A stretch of DNA of 64,000 nucleotides, from contig NZ_RZNF01000004.1 in NCBI RefSeq assembly GCF_003992725.1, forward strand, positions 124,001-188,000, written 5' to 3'. The stretch is from Rhodomicrobium lacus. Lineage in GTDB: Bacteria; Pseudomonadota; Alphaproteobacteria; Rhizobiales; Rhodomicrobiaceae. Each line of letters opens with the position of its first letter. The first letter of the stretch is position 1. Under the pieces are notes generated by a model. It saw nothing but the letters and a program-made list of their open reading frames with translations. It did no database searches and was not told the DNA's origin. Position numbers and translations under genes: made by a program. Positions 9,245 to 18,370 of this stretch are shown in pieces.

Positions 9245-10381
9245 ATGGATACCATTTCGACTCCGCAACCAATCAGAGGGGATAAGGGCGCAACCGATCC
9301 CGGTCCGCGCAACGTCGAACTGGACCTGCAAAATCCGGATATCTTCACGCCACCGGAGACGGACCACGGCTCGCTTCCCAACCTCAAATTCTCGTTCTCG
9401 CTCGCGCATAACCGGCTCGAAGACGGCGGCTGGGCGCGCGAGATCACGGTGCGCGAGCTTCCCGTGGCGAAGTCGATGGCGGGCGTCAACATGCGGCTCG
9501 GGCCCGGCGTGGTGCGCGAGCTTCACTGGCACAAGGAAGCCGAATGGTCCTACATCACCGAAGGCAAGGCGCGCCTGACCGTCGTTGACGCCCAGAACAG
9601 CGTCTTTATCGACGACCTCTCGCCCGGCGACATGTGGCTCGTTCCCGCCGGTATCCCCCACTCGATCCAGGGCCTCGGAGAAGGCACGGAATTCCTTCTC
9701 GTCTTCGACGACGGCGCTTTCTCCGAAAACGAGACGCTTCTCGTCACCGAACTCTTTGCACACACGCCGCGAAGCGTCATCGCGAAGAATTTCGGCGTCG
9801 GCGAGGAGCATTTCGCGAACATACCAAAATCCGAAAAGTACATCTTCCGCCTGCCGGTGCCCGCTCCGCTCGACGTCGTCCGCGCACAGCTTCCCGACAG
9901 ACCGCCGAAACGGCCCTACACCTATCACGCCTCGAACCTGAAGCCGGATCGCTTCCCCGGCGGCACGATCAAGACGATCGATGCGAGCATCTTTCCGGAA
10001 ACGACGCTGTCGGCGCATGTCATCGAGCTTGAGCCGGGCGGGCTCCGCGAGATCCACTGGCACACCGACGCCGACGAGTGGACCTATTACCTTTCGGGCC
10101 TGGCCCGCGTGACCGTGTTCGATGCGACCGACAAGGCCCGCACCTTCAACTATGGCGCGGGCGATGTCGGCTTCGTGCCGCGCACCATGGCGCACTATGT
10201 GGAGAACATCGGCAACACGCCGGTGCGGTTCGTCAACGTGTTCAACAGCCCGCACGACAGCGACATCTCGCTCAACCAGTGGCTGGCGCTGACGCCGCCG
10301 GACCTCGTCCGCGGTCATCTCAATGTCGACGACACGTTCATCGAGGCGCTCCGGCGCGAGCCAAGCCCCATCACCCGCTGA
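9245..10381 (+). CDS. oxdC: oxalate decarboxylase, bicupin
   Basis: 378 residues, ATG 9245 with AGGAGA upstream. The Mn-dependent bicupin converts oxalate to formate and CO2. The first cupin site is His94, His96, Glu100 and His139; the second is His271, His273, Glu278 and His317. Both sets are complete and match the Bacillus OxdC sites with an offset of one or two residues. The flexible lid reads S-E-N-E-T, so the proton-donor Glu (Glu161, equal to Bacillus Glu162) is kept, which supports decarboxylase rather than oxidase activity. There is no signal peptide, so the enzyme is predicted cytosolic. An AEC-family carrier gene follows after 127 bases with a terminator-like hairpin between them. 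Confidence 0.93.
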   Translation: MDTISTPQPIRGDKGATDPGPRNVELDLQNPDIFTPPETDHGSLPNLKFSFSLAHNRLEDGGWAREITVRELPVAKSMAGVNMRLGPGVVRELHWHKEAEWSYITEGKARLTVVDAQNSVFIDDLSPGDMWLVPAGIPHSIQGLGEGTEFLLVFDDGAFSENETLLVTELFAHTPRSVIAKNFGVGEEHFANIPKSEKYIFRLPVPAPLDVVRAQLPDRPPKRPYTYHASNLKPDRFPGGTIKTIDASIFPETTLSAHVIELEPGGLREIHWHTDADEWTYYLSGLARVTVFDATDKARTFNYGAGDVGFVPRTMAHYVENIGNTPVRFVNVFNSPHDSDISLNQWLALTPPDLVRGHLNVDDTFIEALRREPSPITR

Positions 10382-10391
10382 CAAGCTCCAT

Positions 10392-10422
10392 GGGCGGCGC
10401 GCTCGGCGCCGCTCCCCTTTCT
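10392..10422 (+). terminator. intrinsic-type hairpin after oxdC
   Basis: GCGGCGC at 10394-10400 pairs with GCGCCGC at 10406-10412 around a 5-base loop; two further pairs extend it outward. A pyrimidine run with short T tracts (10413-10422) follows. It begins 10 bases after the oxdC stop, so oxdC may be transcribed separately from the AEC carrier gene. Confidence 0.55.
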
Positions 10423-10508
10423 TCTGCCTCTGACATTTTCACCGCGCTCGAAGCAGCAGGCCCGTCACCTTCTGCGGAAGCGCTTAGTCGCGTGCTGGAG
10501 CGGCATTC

Positions 10509-11432
10509 ATGTTTACCGAAATCTTTCAAGACGTTGCATCGATCTTCTTTGTTCTGTTCCTCGGCTACTGGGGCGGAAGAAGCCTCGCCTTCTCGCCAGA
10601 ACAGACAGCGGGCTTCGGCAAACTTGTGCTGAATTACGCGCTGCCGGCAACCCTCTTCGCCTCCATCGTCAAATCGACACGCGAAACGCTGCTATCCGAC
10701 CTGTCGCTGCTTTACTCAAGCCTGATCGTGCTTTTGGGATGGACCTTGATCTCCTTCGTCGTAGCGAAGGGCGTCTTCAAGCACACCCGCGGAGAAAGCG
10801 CGATCGCGAGCCTAAGCGCCAGTGCCCCGACGGTGGGCTTCCTCGGCATCGCGGTGCTCGCTCCGATCTTCGGGGCCGCCTCGGCCCTGAGCGTCGCGAT
10901 CATGTCGCTCGTCGTCAACGTGCTTCAGGTTCCGTTCGGCATCTTCTGTGTCGCGCCCTCGGGCACGAAGCCCGCGGCTGCCCTGGTCGATGCCGTCAAG
11001 CAGCCGGTGGTGATCGCGCCGATCCTCGCTGTCCTGCTCGTGCTGGGCGGACTTCGCGTGCCGTCCGAAGCACAGCCGATGCTTGAACTTATTGGGCACG
11101 CAACATCGGGGGTGTCTTGCTTCGCGGCGGGGCTGACGCTTGCCCAGCACAAGTTTCAATTCAATGTGGAGGTTGGCTGGAATACCCTCGTCAAGCTCGT
11201 GCTCATGCCCGCCACGATGCTCGGCGTGGGCCTCTGGTTCGGCATGTCGGGCGACAAGCTCCGCGAAGTCGTTCTGCTTGCCGCGCTGCCGTCCGCGATG
11301 AGCGGCGTCATTATTGCCATTCGCTTCCAGACCTACATGCAGGCTGCGGCTTCCACCCTCGTGATGACCTCGATCCTGTTCGCCGCCGCCGCGCCGATTT
11401 GGATGTATGTCACGGCACGACTCGCGGGTTGA
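10509..11432 (+). CDS. AEC-family (auxin efflux carrier-like) transporter
   Basis: 307 residues, hydrophobic throughout with about ten membrane segments in two five-helix halves, the usual AEC/BASS-like layout and length. Typical features are the N-terminal 'FLGYWGGR' and 'LNYALPATLFASI', the mid 'SAPTVGFLGIAVL', and the C-terminal half beginning 'QPVVIAPILAVLLVLGG'. Bacterial AEC proteins (MdcF, MleP types) move small carboxylates such as malonate and malate. Lying next to oxalate decarboxylase, it could carry oxalate in or formate out. That link is by position only, and a hairpin separates the two genes. Confidence 0.85.
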   Translation: MFTEIFQDVASIFFVLFLGYWGGRSLAFSPEQTAGFGKLVLNYALPATLFASIVKSTRETLLSDLSLLYSSLIVLLGWTLISFVVAKGVFKHTRGESAIASLSASAPTVGFLGIAVLAPIFGAASALSVAIMSLVVNVLQVPFGIFCVAPSGTKPAAALVDAVKQPVVIAPILAVLLVLGGLRVPSEAQPMLELIGHATSGVSCFAAGLTLAQHKFQFNVEVGWNTLVKLVLMPATMLGVGLWFGMSGDKLREVVLLAALPSAMSGVIIAIRFQTYMQAAASTLVMTSILFAAAAPIWMYVTARLAG

Positions 11433-11559
11433 CCCAAGCCTCCCCCCGGATCCGTTACGCGCCGTCGGATCTTGCTTCCGGGGCATTTTCCACCGATCAC
11501 GAAATTTTAGATCGCTGGAAACGCGCCTCGGATGCACAGTCGTCCGACTTTATCCTTTC

Positions 11560-11589
11560 TTGCGCAATGATGCGGCCGTTTGTCATATT
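11560..11589 (+). promoter_or_regulatory. candidate sigma-70-type promoter of cstA
   Basis: TTGCGC at 11560-11565 and CATATT at 11584-11589 are separated by 18 bases and lie about 60 bases upstream of the cstA start. The match to consensus is moderate. There is no direct evidence that it is used. Confidence 0.3.
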
Positions 11590-11648
11590 CGCAAGAGCGG
11601 CAAAAGGGCAAAAGGAACCGCCTAATGATGCGGCACCGGGAGGAAAAA

Positions 11649-13733
11649 ATGAGCACCCAAGCTGGCGCTTCCTTATCGATCAGACAGATCTTGATGTGGC
11701 TTCTGGTGGCGATCGTCGGGGCGGGCTCGCTCGGCGTCGTGGCGCTATCGCGCGGCGAACCCATCAGCGCCGCCTGGCTCGTGGTCGCCGCTCTCTGCGT
11801 CTATCTCATCGCCTATCGCTTCTACGCGCTGTTCATCGCGCGTCGTGTGCTTCGCGTCGATCCGAACCGGCCGACACCCGCGTGGCGGCACAACGACGGC
11901 CTCGATTATGTGCCGACGAACCGCTACGTGCTGTTCGGCCATCACTTCGCGGCCATCGCGGGCGCGGGTCCCCTCGTCGGCCCCGTGCTCGCCGCCCAGA
12001 TGGGCTACCTCCCCGGCACGCTATGGATCCTCGTCGGCGTCGTGTTCGCAGGAGCCGTGCAGGACATGATCATCCTGTTCTTCTCGACACGCCGCGACGG
12101 GCGCTCGCTCGGCGACATGGTGCGCTCGGAGATGGGGCCGGTCGCCGGCGGCATCGCGCTGATCGGCGTGCTGCTGATCATGATTATCCTGCTCGCGGTG
12201 CTGGCCCTCGTTGTGGTGAAGGCGCTTGTCGGCTCGCCCTGGGGCACGTTCACGGTGTTCGCCACGATACCGATCGCACTCTTCATGGGCGTTTACTCGC
12301 GGTTCCTGCGAGTCGGTCGCATCGGCGAAATGTCCCTCATCGGCATCGCGCTTCTGCTCGCGGCGCTCATGTATGGCAAGGTCGTCGCGGAAGATCCCGC
12401 GCTCGCGCATTACTTCACCCTCTCCGGCGAGCAACTGGCGCTCTGCATCATAGGCTACGGCTTCGTTGCGTCCGTTCTGCCTGTGTGGCTGCTGCTCGCG
12501 CCGCGCGACTATCTCTCCACCTTCCTCAAGATCGGCACCATGGGATTGCTCGCCATCGGCATCCTGATCGTGCGGCCCAATCTCGAAATGCCGGCCGTCA
12601 CGCAATTCGTCGACGGCACGGGCCCCGTCTGGGCGGGCAGCCTCTTCCCCTTCCTTTTCATCACCATCGCCTGCGGCGCGGTGTCGGGCTTTCACTCACT
12701 GATCTCATCCGGCACGACGCCGAAGATGATCGAAAACGAAAGCCAGATCCGCTTCATCGGCTACGGCGCGATGCTGGCTGAATCCTTCGTGGCCATCATG
12801 GCGATGATTGCCGCCACGGTCCTGCATCCCGGCGTGTATTTCGCCATGAACAGCCCCGCCGCGCTGATCGGCACCGATGCCGTGAGCGCCGCGCAGGTAA
12901 TTTCGAACTGGGGCTTTGTCGTCACGCCCGATCACCTGACACAGCTCGCCAAGGATGTCGGCGAAACCACGCTTCTGTCGCGCACGGGCGGCGCGCCGAC
13001 GCTCGCCGTCGGCATGGCGCAGATCCTCGCGGGCTTCCTCGGCGGCCAGACCATGATGGGCATCTGGTATCACTTCGCGATCCTGTTCGAGGCCCTGTTC
13101 ATCCTGACGACGGTGGATGCCGGTACGCGCGTCGCCCGTTTCATGATCCAGGACAGCATCGGCAGCGTCGTTCCACGCTTCAAGAACACGGAAAGCTGGG
13201 CGAACAACGTCATTGGCTCCGCGCTCGCGGTTTCGGCCTGGGGATACTTCCTCTATCAGGGCGTGGTCGACCCGATGGGCGGCATCAACACGCTGTGGCC
13301 GCTGTTCGGCATCTCGAACCAGATGCTCGCCGCCATCGCGCTGATCCTGTGCACCGTCGTCCTGTTCAAGATGAAGCGCGAGCGTTACGCGTGGGTCACG
13401 CTGATCCCGACGACATGGCTGCTCGTCTGCACCATGACGGCGGGCCTCCAGAAGCTGTTCCACCCCGATCCGAAGATCGGCTTCCTCGCGCAGGCGGCTC
13501 GCTTCGAGACCGCGCTCGCGGAAGGCAAGATCCTCGCGCCTGCGAAGTCGGTCGGGCAGATGAACCAGATCATCTTCAACAACTACGTCGACGCGGTCAT
13601 GTCGGGCCTGTTCGTGCTCGTCGTCGCATCGATGGTGGTCTTCGGTGTCGTCGCCATGTGGCGCGCGCTCGGCTCGCCGAAGCCGACCGCCATCGAGATC
13701 GGCGGCGGTCCGCTGCCGAGAGCGGCCGAGTAA
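11649..13733 (+). CDS. cstA: carbon starvation protein CstA, pyruvate/peptide transporter family
   Basis: 694 residues from ATG 11649, which has a strong GGGAGGAA ribosome site; longer in-frame starts upstream lack one. CstA/BtsT proteins are large inner-membrane carriers, about 700 residues with many helices, that import pyruvate and possibly peptides under nutrient limitation. Characteristic stretches are 'LFGHHFAAIAGAGPLVGPVLAAQMGYLPG', kept in nearly all members, 'IACGAVSGFHSLISSGTTPKM' and 'LFGISNQMLA'. The next gene is its usual small partner YbdD/YjiX, 20 bases downstream. Length and motifs are normal. Confidence 0.95.
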   Translation: MSTQAGASLSIRQILMWLLVAIVGAGSLGVVALSRGEPISAAWLVVAALCVYLIAYRFYALFIARRVLRVDPNRPTPAWRHNDGLDYVPTNRYVLFGHHFAAIAGAGPLVGPVLAAQMGYLPGTLWILVGVVFAGAVQDMIILFFSTRRDGRSLGDMVRSEMGPVAGGIALIGVLLIMIILLAVLALVVVKALVGSPWGTFTVFATIPIALFMGVYSRFLRVGRIGEMSLIGIALLLAALMYGKVVAEDPALAHYFTLSGEQLALCIIGYGFVASVLPVWLLLAPRDYLSTFLKIGTMGLLAIGILIVRPNLEMPAVTQFVDGTGPVWAGSLFPFLFITIACGAVSGFHSLISSGTTPKMIENESQIRFIGYGAMLAESFVAIMAMIAATVLHPGVYFAMNSPAALIGTDAVSAAQVISNWGFVVTPDHLTQLAKDVGETTLLSRTGGAPTLAVGMAQILAGFLGGQTMMGIWYHFAILFEALFILTTVDAGTRVARFMIQDSIGSVVPRFKNTESWANNVIGSALAVSAWGYFLYQGVVDPMGGINTLWPLFGISNQMLAAIALILCTVVLFKMKRERYAWVTLIPTTWLLVCTMTAGLQKLFHPDPKIGFLAQAARFETALAEGKILAPAKSVGQMNQIIFNNYVDAVMSGLFVLVVASMVVFGVVAMWRALGSPKPTAIEIGGGPLPRAAE

Positions 13734-13753
13734 CGGGAGACAGGAAGCGCGTC

Positions 13754-13948
13754 ATGCAGCAGAAAGCCGGTTTCTGGAAAATGGCGGCCCAGACCGCCCG
13801 TCTCATGGTCGGCATCCCCGACTACGAGACCTATCTCGAACATCGACGCGCCCGCCATCCGGGCGAGCCCGTCATGTCGTGGGAGGAGTTTTTCAAAGAA
13901 CGGCAGGACGCCCGCTACAAGGGCAAGGGCCGCTTTCGCTGCTGCTGA
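13754..13948 (+). CDS. YbdD/YjiX family small protein (CstA partner)
   Basis: 64 residues, ATG 13754 with GGAG at 13736-13739 and AGGAAG at 13742-13747. The family normally follows cstA or btsT and is needed, with the carrier, for pyruvate uptake in E. coli. Typical features seen: 'MVGIPDYETYLEHRRARHPGEPVMSWEEFFKERQDARY' spread over the protein and a basic, Cys-containing tail 'GKGRFRCC'. It is a soluble, charged protein. The position, directly after cstA in the same direction, supports the call. Confidence 0.92.
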   Translation: MQQKAGFWKMAAQTARLMVGIPDYETYLEHRRARHPGEPVMSWEEFFKERQDARYKGKGRFRCC

Positions 13949-13973
13949 CGTGAAGTCGGCATCCAACCATTGA

Positions 13974-14014
13974 GAGGCCGTCACGCCTTTACGGCGACGG
14001 CCTCCCGCTTTTTC
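13974..14014. terminator. bidirectional terminator between ybdD and the EamA gene
   Basis: GAGGCCGT (13974-13981) pairs with ACGGCCTC (13997-14004), with an inner CGCC/GGCG pair. CCGCTTTTT follows on the plus strand. The hairpin overlaps the last codons of the minus-strand EamA gene, so it probably ends the cstA-ybdD transcript. Confidence 0.55.
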
Positions 14015-14889
14015 CGGGTGCCGAGCAACACGCCTGCCACGATGAGCGCGAAGCCCGCCGCGTGGAACAGGTGAAGCTGTTCGCCGAGCGCGAGTGTCGC
14101 CAGCAGCGCTCCGAACACCGGCACGAGGAACAGGAAAAGGCCCGTGTTCGCCGCGCCCATGAGTTCGACCGAGCGGTTATAAAAGACGTAGGCCAGAATG
14201 CTCGGAAAAATCGACACGTAGATGATGGCCGCCGCAGCCGCTTCGTCCCAAACGGGCCGATAGCCCGCGCTCCATTCCCAGGCCATGAAAGGTGCATTGC
14301 CGACCGCCGCCACGGCGTAGGTCACGAAATTGAAGCTCTGCCAGCTGATACTCGGCCGCAATCTCACGCAGGCCGTGTAGATCGCCCAGGACAGCATCGA
14401 CGAGATGATGAACACGTCGCCGGGGTTGAAGCGAAACGACGCGAGAGACGCGAGGTCCCCTTTCGCGATGACGATGAGCACGCCCACGAAGCCCGACGCC
14501 AGACCCACGATCTGCAACCGCCCGATGCGGTCGCCGAACAGCGCCCATGCGGAAAGCGCAATGAACATCGGCCCAGCCGCGTTGAGCACGAGCCCGTTGA
14601 GCGCCTCCGTCGAGGTCAGGCCGATATAGGACAGCGTATTGTAGGCCCCCGCCCCGATCGCGCCCAGAAACAGGAGAATGGCCCAGTGCTCGCGGATCGC
14701 GGCACCATCGCGCTTGAGATGTGCCCACGCAAATGGCAGAAAGATCAGCGTCGCCAGCGTCCAGCGCAAACAGGCCAGCGTAATCGGCGGAACATGCCCC
14801 GCGATTGCGCGCCCGAGAACGAAGTTTCCCGCCCAGAAGATCGTAGTCAGCGTCATGAGAAGACGCGGCCGGTCGAAGAATGGCGTCAA
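13981..14889 (-). CDS. EamA/DMT-family transporter
   Basis: 302 residues, about ten transmembrane helices made of two EamA repeats (roughly residues 10-140 and 155-290), the standard length. Landmarks are 'TTIFWAGNFVLGRAIAG', 'PPITLACLRWTLATLIFLPFA', 'YNTLSYIGLTSTEALNGLVLNAAGPMFIALSAW' and, in the second repeat, 'FLFLVPVFGALLATLALGEQL'. DMT exporters move amino acids, nucleosides or other metabolites out of the cell; the substrate cannot be read from sequence. It is convergent with cstA-ybdD and divergent from purA, with 126 bases between. Confidence 0.9.
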   Translation of the reverse strand: MTPFFDRPRLLMTLTTIFWAGNFVLGRAIAGHVPPITLACLRWTLATLIFLPFAWAHLKRDGAAIREHWAILLFLGAIGAGAYNTLSYIGLTSTEALNGLVLNAAGPMFIALSAWALFGDRIGRLQIVGLASGFVGVLIVIAKGDLASLASFRFNPGDVFIISSMLSWAIYTACVRLRPSISWQSFNFVTYAVAAVGNAPFMAWEWSAGYRPVWDEAAAAAIIYVSIFPSILAYVFYNRSVELMGAANTGLFLFLVPVFGALLATLALGEQLHLFHAAGFALIVAGVLLGTRKKREAVAVKA

Positions 14890-15015
14890 GGCAAGTTCCT
14901 TCAGGTAGGGATCTGGACGAGCGACGATTTGGTTTCAAGCCCATGCGCGCCCGGCATGGCAATGTCTTGTGGCATGGGCTAGATTGGGCGCTTTGGAAGA
15001 CATCCGGGGAACGAG

Positions 15016-16305
15016 ATGGCAAATGTGGTCGTGGTCGGCTCGCAATGGGGCGACGAAGGTAAAGGTAAAATCGTCGATTGGCTATCCGAACGCGCGGACA
15101 TCGTGGTGCGTTTTCAGGGCGGCCACAATGCCGGACATACGCTCGTCATCGACGACAAGACCTACAAGCTTTCGCTTCTGCCCTCCGGCGTCGTTCGCGG
15201 CAAGCTTTCTGTGATCGGCAATGGCGTCGTCGTCGATCCGTGGGCGCTGGAGCATGAAATAGCAGAGGTTGCGAAGCTCGGCGTAAACGTAACACGCGAC
15301 AATCTCCGCATCGCGGAAAATGCGACGCTGATCCTTCCTCTCCACCGCGAGCTTGACGCTCTGCGTGAGAACGCGGCGGGCGCGGGTGCCATCGGCACGA
15401 CGAAACGCGGCATCGGCCCCGCCTACGAGGACAAGGTCGGCCGCCGCGCGATCCATGCCGTCGACCTGCTCGACCTCAAGACTCTGCCCGCCAAGATCGA
15501 CCGCGCGCTCGTGCATCACAACGCGCTGAGGCGCGGCCTTGGCCAGCCCGAGATCGACCGCGACGCGCTCCTTGCCGAACTCGTCGCCATCGCGCCCAAG
15601 ATCGCACCGTATGTCGAGCCGGTCTGGCAGCTTCTCGACCGCTACAAGCGCGAAGGCAAGCGTATCCTGTTCGAGGGCGCGCAAGGCTCGCTGCTCGACG
15701 TGGATCACGGCACCTACCCTTACGTGACATCGTCCAACACGGTCGCGTCCAACGCGGCCACGGGGTCGGGGCTCGGCGCAAGCTCCATCAATTATGTGCT
15801 CGGCATCACGAAGGCCTACACGACGCGCGTCGGTCAGGGACCGTTCCCCACGGAACTCACCTGCGAGGCGGGCCAGCGGCTCGGCGAACGCGGCCACGAA
15901 TTCGGCACCGTCACCGGGCGCGCGCGCCGCTGCGGCTGGTTCGACGCCACGCTCGTCCGCCAGACGATTAAGGTTTCCGGCATGAACGGCATCGCGCTGA
16001 CGAAGCTCGACGTGCTCGACGGCTTCGACGAGATCAAGGTGGCTGTCGGCTATCGGCTGGGCCACGCCGAGATCGACCGTCTGCCGGCATCGCAGGAAGC
16101 GCAGGCGAGCGTGCAGCCGATTTATGAGGTCATGCCGGGCTGGCAGGAATCGACGCAAGGGGCGCGCTCATGGGCGGATCTCCCCGCGCAGGCCATCAAA
16201 TATGTGAAACGGCTGGAGGAACTGATCGAGGCGCCGGTGGCGCTTTTGTCGACGAGCCCCGAGCGCGCCGACACCATCCTCGTCCACGATCCCTTCCAGG
16301 ACTAA
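15016..16305 (+). CDS. purA: adenylosuccinate synthetase
   Basis: 429 residues. It catalyses the GTP-dependent joining of IMP and aspartate to adenylosuccinate, the first committed step to AMP. The N-terminal P-loop is '[16 protein letters not shown]', with catalytic Asp and Lys within it. 'GGHNAGHT' holds the catalytic His. '[14 protein letters not shown]' and '[14 protein letters not shown]' bind IMP and aspartate, and the C-terminal '[11 protein letters not shown]' resembles the guanine-binding loop. The family length is about 430, so the gene is complete. It is transcribed alone; an AT-rich gene pair follows. Confidence 0.98.
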   Translation: MANVVVVGSQWGDEGKGKIVDWLSERADIVVRFQGGHNAGHTLVIDDKTYKLSLLPSGVVRGKLSVIGNGVVVDPWALEHEIAEVAKLGVNVTRDNLRIAENATLILPLHRELDALRENAAGAGAIGTTKRGIGPAYEDKVGRRAIHAVDLLDLKTLPAKIDRALVHHNALRRGLGQPEIDRDALLAELVAIAPKIAPYVEPVWQLLDRYKREGKRILFEGAQGSLLDVDHGTYPYVTSSNTVASNAATGSGLGASSINYVLGITKAYTTRVGQGPFPTELTCEAGQRLGERGHEFGTVTGRARRCGWFDATLVRQTIKVSGMNGIALTKLDVLDGFDEIKVAVGYRLGHAEIDRLPASQEAQASVQPIYEVMPGWQESTQGARSWADLPAQAIKYVKRLEELIEAPVALLSTSPERADTILVHDPFQD

Positions 16306-16326
16306 GTCTTTTATGACCGTAAGCTT

Positions 16327-16368
16327 GGCATCGGTTATAACTGAAAAACAGTTATTTGATTCGATGCC
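16327..16368 (+). promoter_or_regulatory. two-tier hairpin directly before the 16369 start codon
   Basis: Inner stem ATAACTG (16337-16343) pairs with CAGTTAT (16349-16355) around AAAAA. Outer stem GGCATCG (16327-16333) pairs with CGATGCC (16362-16368). The outer stem touches the ATG of the next gene. It may be the purA terminator or a structure limiting translation of the downstream gene, for which no clear ribosome-binding site is visible. Confidence 0.5.
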
Positions 16369-16851
16369 ATGGCTTTCGTTCCGACACTTGCCGACGACAC
16401 CGATTATGTCCACGTCCACCGCGACGGGAATGCTTTTCGCGTGTCAACTCAGATTGGATACGACGACGACACCCAGCACGTTTATTACCTGGCAATCATG
16501 CTGGATGTTGTCCCAGCATGGGGCTACGAGCTTCGATATTGTATTGAGGAATACAATGCAGAAACTGAGGAATTCAATGCTTATTGGGATCGCGGAGAGG
16601 TGCGATCCTTTATCGGTCGCAATGATAGGATTAGGGTGTTAGGGTCACTTTTTAGCATCGTGAAAAAACTGGTCAGCTTGGCTCAGCCTGACGCAATTAC
16701 GATTGTAATAAATGACGATGGACAGGCAATGGCTCGAAAAGACACAATGCTCTTGCAAGTGATCGAATCTTGCGGATACGACATCGTCATATCAGATAGC
16801 TATTATGGCAGGAGAAGAGTGCGTCTGGAGCGCTGCCAAGGCGAACCTTGA
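16369..16851 (+). CDS. hypothetical protein, AT-rich islet
   Basis: 160 residues, soluble and acidic in the N-terminal half, with a mixed alpha/beta look ('DYVHVHRDGNAFRVSTQIGYDD', 'HVYYLAIMLDVVPAWGYELRY') and a basic end 'YGRRRVRLERCQGEP'. I recognise no family. Base use is clearly poorer in GC than purA before it or the M20 gene after it. The start codon sits against a hairpin and lacks a Shine-Dalgarno, so initiation is unusual or the true start differs. A 61-residue gene follows 10 bases later in the same direction, making a two-gene unit. Confidence 0.6.
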   Translation: MAFVPTLADDTDYVHVHRDGNAFRVSTQIGYDDDTQHVYYLAIMLDVVPAWGYELRYCIEEYNAETEEFNAYWDRGEVRSFIGRNDRIRVLGSLFSIVKKLVSLAQPDAITIVINDDGQAMARKDTMLLQVIESCGYDIVISDSYYGRRRVRLERCQGEP

Positions 16852-16861
16852 GGTTTTGAGT

Positions 16862-17047
16862 ATGGCTAAGGATAAAACCATGACACGCGAAGAGGAGATC
16901 CAATTCTTGGATAGAGCTAAAGCGAGAGCTGAAGCGCGTGCGCGGGAATGGCATGCTCATCAGTCCGTTAAAGCCGCTGCGAAAGGCGATTATCTGAATA
17001 CGCTGCAACTCATTAAAGAAGCAAAGAAGGTTAAAGCGCGAGGATAG
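16862..17047 (+). CDS. small charged hypothetical protein
   Basis: 61 residues from ATG 16862 with GAGG about 8 bases upstream; ATG 16805 would give an 80-residue form overlapping the preceding gene. The protein is helical, rich in Lys, Arg, Glu and Ala ('TREEEIQFLDRAKARAEARAREWHAHQ', 'LQLIKEAKKVKARG'), with no membrane segment. It pairs with the AT-rich gene immediately upstream. The small, charged partner and the two-gene arrangement resemble toxin-antitoxin or immunity pairs, but no known family is recognisable. It ends 9 bases from the convergent M20 gene. Confidence 0.55.
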   Translation: MAKDKTMTREEEIQFLDRAKARAEARAREWHAHQSVKAAAKGDYLNTLQLIKEAKKVKARG

Positions 17048-17055
17048 TCGCTTCC

Positions 17056-18174
17056 TTATAGCCCGCACCAGCGCACGATGAGGTCGGTGTAGATCGCCTC
17101 GGCCTCCTCGATGCGCTGGACGGAGCACCATTCGTCGGTCTGGTGCGCCTGCTCCGGCTCGCCGGGGCCGAGGATCACCACCGGCGGATTGCCCATGCCG
17201 GGCTTCAGCGCCCCCGCATCGGTGAAATAGGGTGCGCCGCCGAATGTCGGTTCCGCGCCCGTCACCTCTCCCACCACATGAATGACGTCCGCCATCCACG
17301 GGTCGTTCGGGTCGGTCCATACCGGGTCCGCCGTGCTCGTGACGTGGAACGACACGCACCCGCCTGCCGCGCGCGTGAAGCGCTCCACAAGCTCCTTGCG
17401 ATCGAGGCCGGGCACGATGCGCACGTCGACGCCGATCCGCGCCTCGTCCGGCACGGAGTTCACGTTCATGCCGCCCTTGAGCCAGCCGACATTCGCCGTC
17501 GGGCGTCCGAGCACGGGGTGCGCGTCGCCCGAGAAGTCGAACTTTTCAAGCGCCAAGGCCGCGCGCGCCGCCTTGTAGACCGCGTTGACGCCCTGCTCAG
17601 GCATGGAACCGTGCGCGGTCACGCCCTTCGCCACGCCTTCGAGCCAGAACACGCCCTTGTGCCCGGCAAGCGGGCGATTGGCCGTCGGCTCGCCGATGAC
17701 GATCGCTCCGGCGGGCGGCAGAAGCCCGTGCTTCTTCATGTGGTTCGAGCCTTCGCAGCCGCGCTCCTCCCCCGCCGTGATGACGAGCACGAGGCCGGGC
17801 GTGCCTTCTAGACGCGGCGCGAGCTTCACCGCCGCCGCAACGAAAGCCGCGACACCGCCTTTCATGTCGCTCGACCCGCGCCCATGGACACGGCCGAACG
17901 CCAGTTCGCCGCCGAACGGCTCGACCGTCCACGGCGCGGCACCCAGCGGCACGACATCGGTATGGCCGGAAAAGCAGATCGGCTTTTTCTCGGATGTGCC
18001 GCCGATGACGGCGATGAGGTTCTCGCGGTTCTCGCCGATACCCGGATGTTTGATCGAGAAGCCCGCCGCGTCGAGGATGCCACCGAGATAGCGCGCGCAA
18101 GGGGCTTCGTTACCCGGCGGGTTGACGGTATCGAAGCGGATCAACTCTTGCGTGAGATGGATGGCGGAAATCAT
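17056..18174 (-). CDS. M20-family amidohydrolase (ArgE/DapE type)
   Basis: 372 residues. M20 enzymes are di-zinc hydrolases that remove acyl groups, as in acetylornithine deacetylase and succinyl-diaminopimelate desuccinylase. Metal and catalytic residues seen: His71 and Asp73 in 'SGHTDVVP', Asp103 in 'GRGSSDMKGG', the Glu136-Glu137 pair in 'TAGEERGCEGS'. The dimerisation domain lies around 180-290 ('GVTAHGSMPEQGVNA', where the His is a conserved substrate contact). Length matches the 370-400 of the family. Whether the substrate is acetylornithine or succinyl-DAP cannot be settled without comparison, so no symbol is given. Confidence 0.85.
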   Translation of the reverse strand: MISAIHLTQELIRFDTVNPPGNEAPCARYLGGILDAAGFSIKHPGIGENRENLIAVIGGTSEKKPICFSGHTDVVPLGAAPWTVEPFGGELAFGRVHGRGSSDMKGGVAAFVAAAVKLAPRLEGTPGLVLVITAGEERGCEGSNHMKKHGLLPPAGAIVIGEPTANRPLAGHKGVFWLEGVAKGVTAHGSMPEQGVNAVYKAARAALALEKFDFSGDAHPVLGRPTANVGWLKGGMNVNSVPDEARIGVDVRIVPGLDRKELVERFTRAAGGCVSFHVTSTADPVWTDPNDPWMADVIHVVGEVTGAEPTFGGAPYFTDAGALKPGMGNPPVVILGPGEPEQAHQTDEWCSVQRIEEAEAIYTDLIVRWCGL

Positions 18175-18370
18175 GCGGCTGCGCGCTCTTCGTGGCGGAA
18201 ACGCACTACGCTACCGCATGTCGCCTTGCGCGGGAATAGCGGAAGCGGTTGCGCCGCTCATGCCGATCTGTGATCGCTCAATCTATCCATCTGCTTTGAC
18301 GCCGCTATAACGCGTGCTATGAAAGCGCTCGCATAGCAATAAGAAGCGTGGGCGCTGGGGTTAACCGTAT

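Noticed and set aside
16327-16368. Hairpin considered as a riboswitch
   Set aside because: Too small and without any known aptamer pattern; terminator or start-site structure is simpler.
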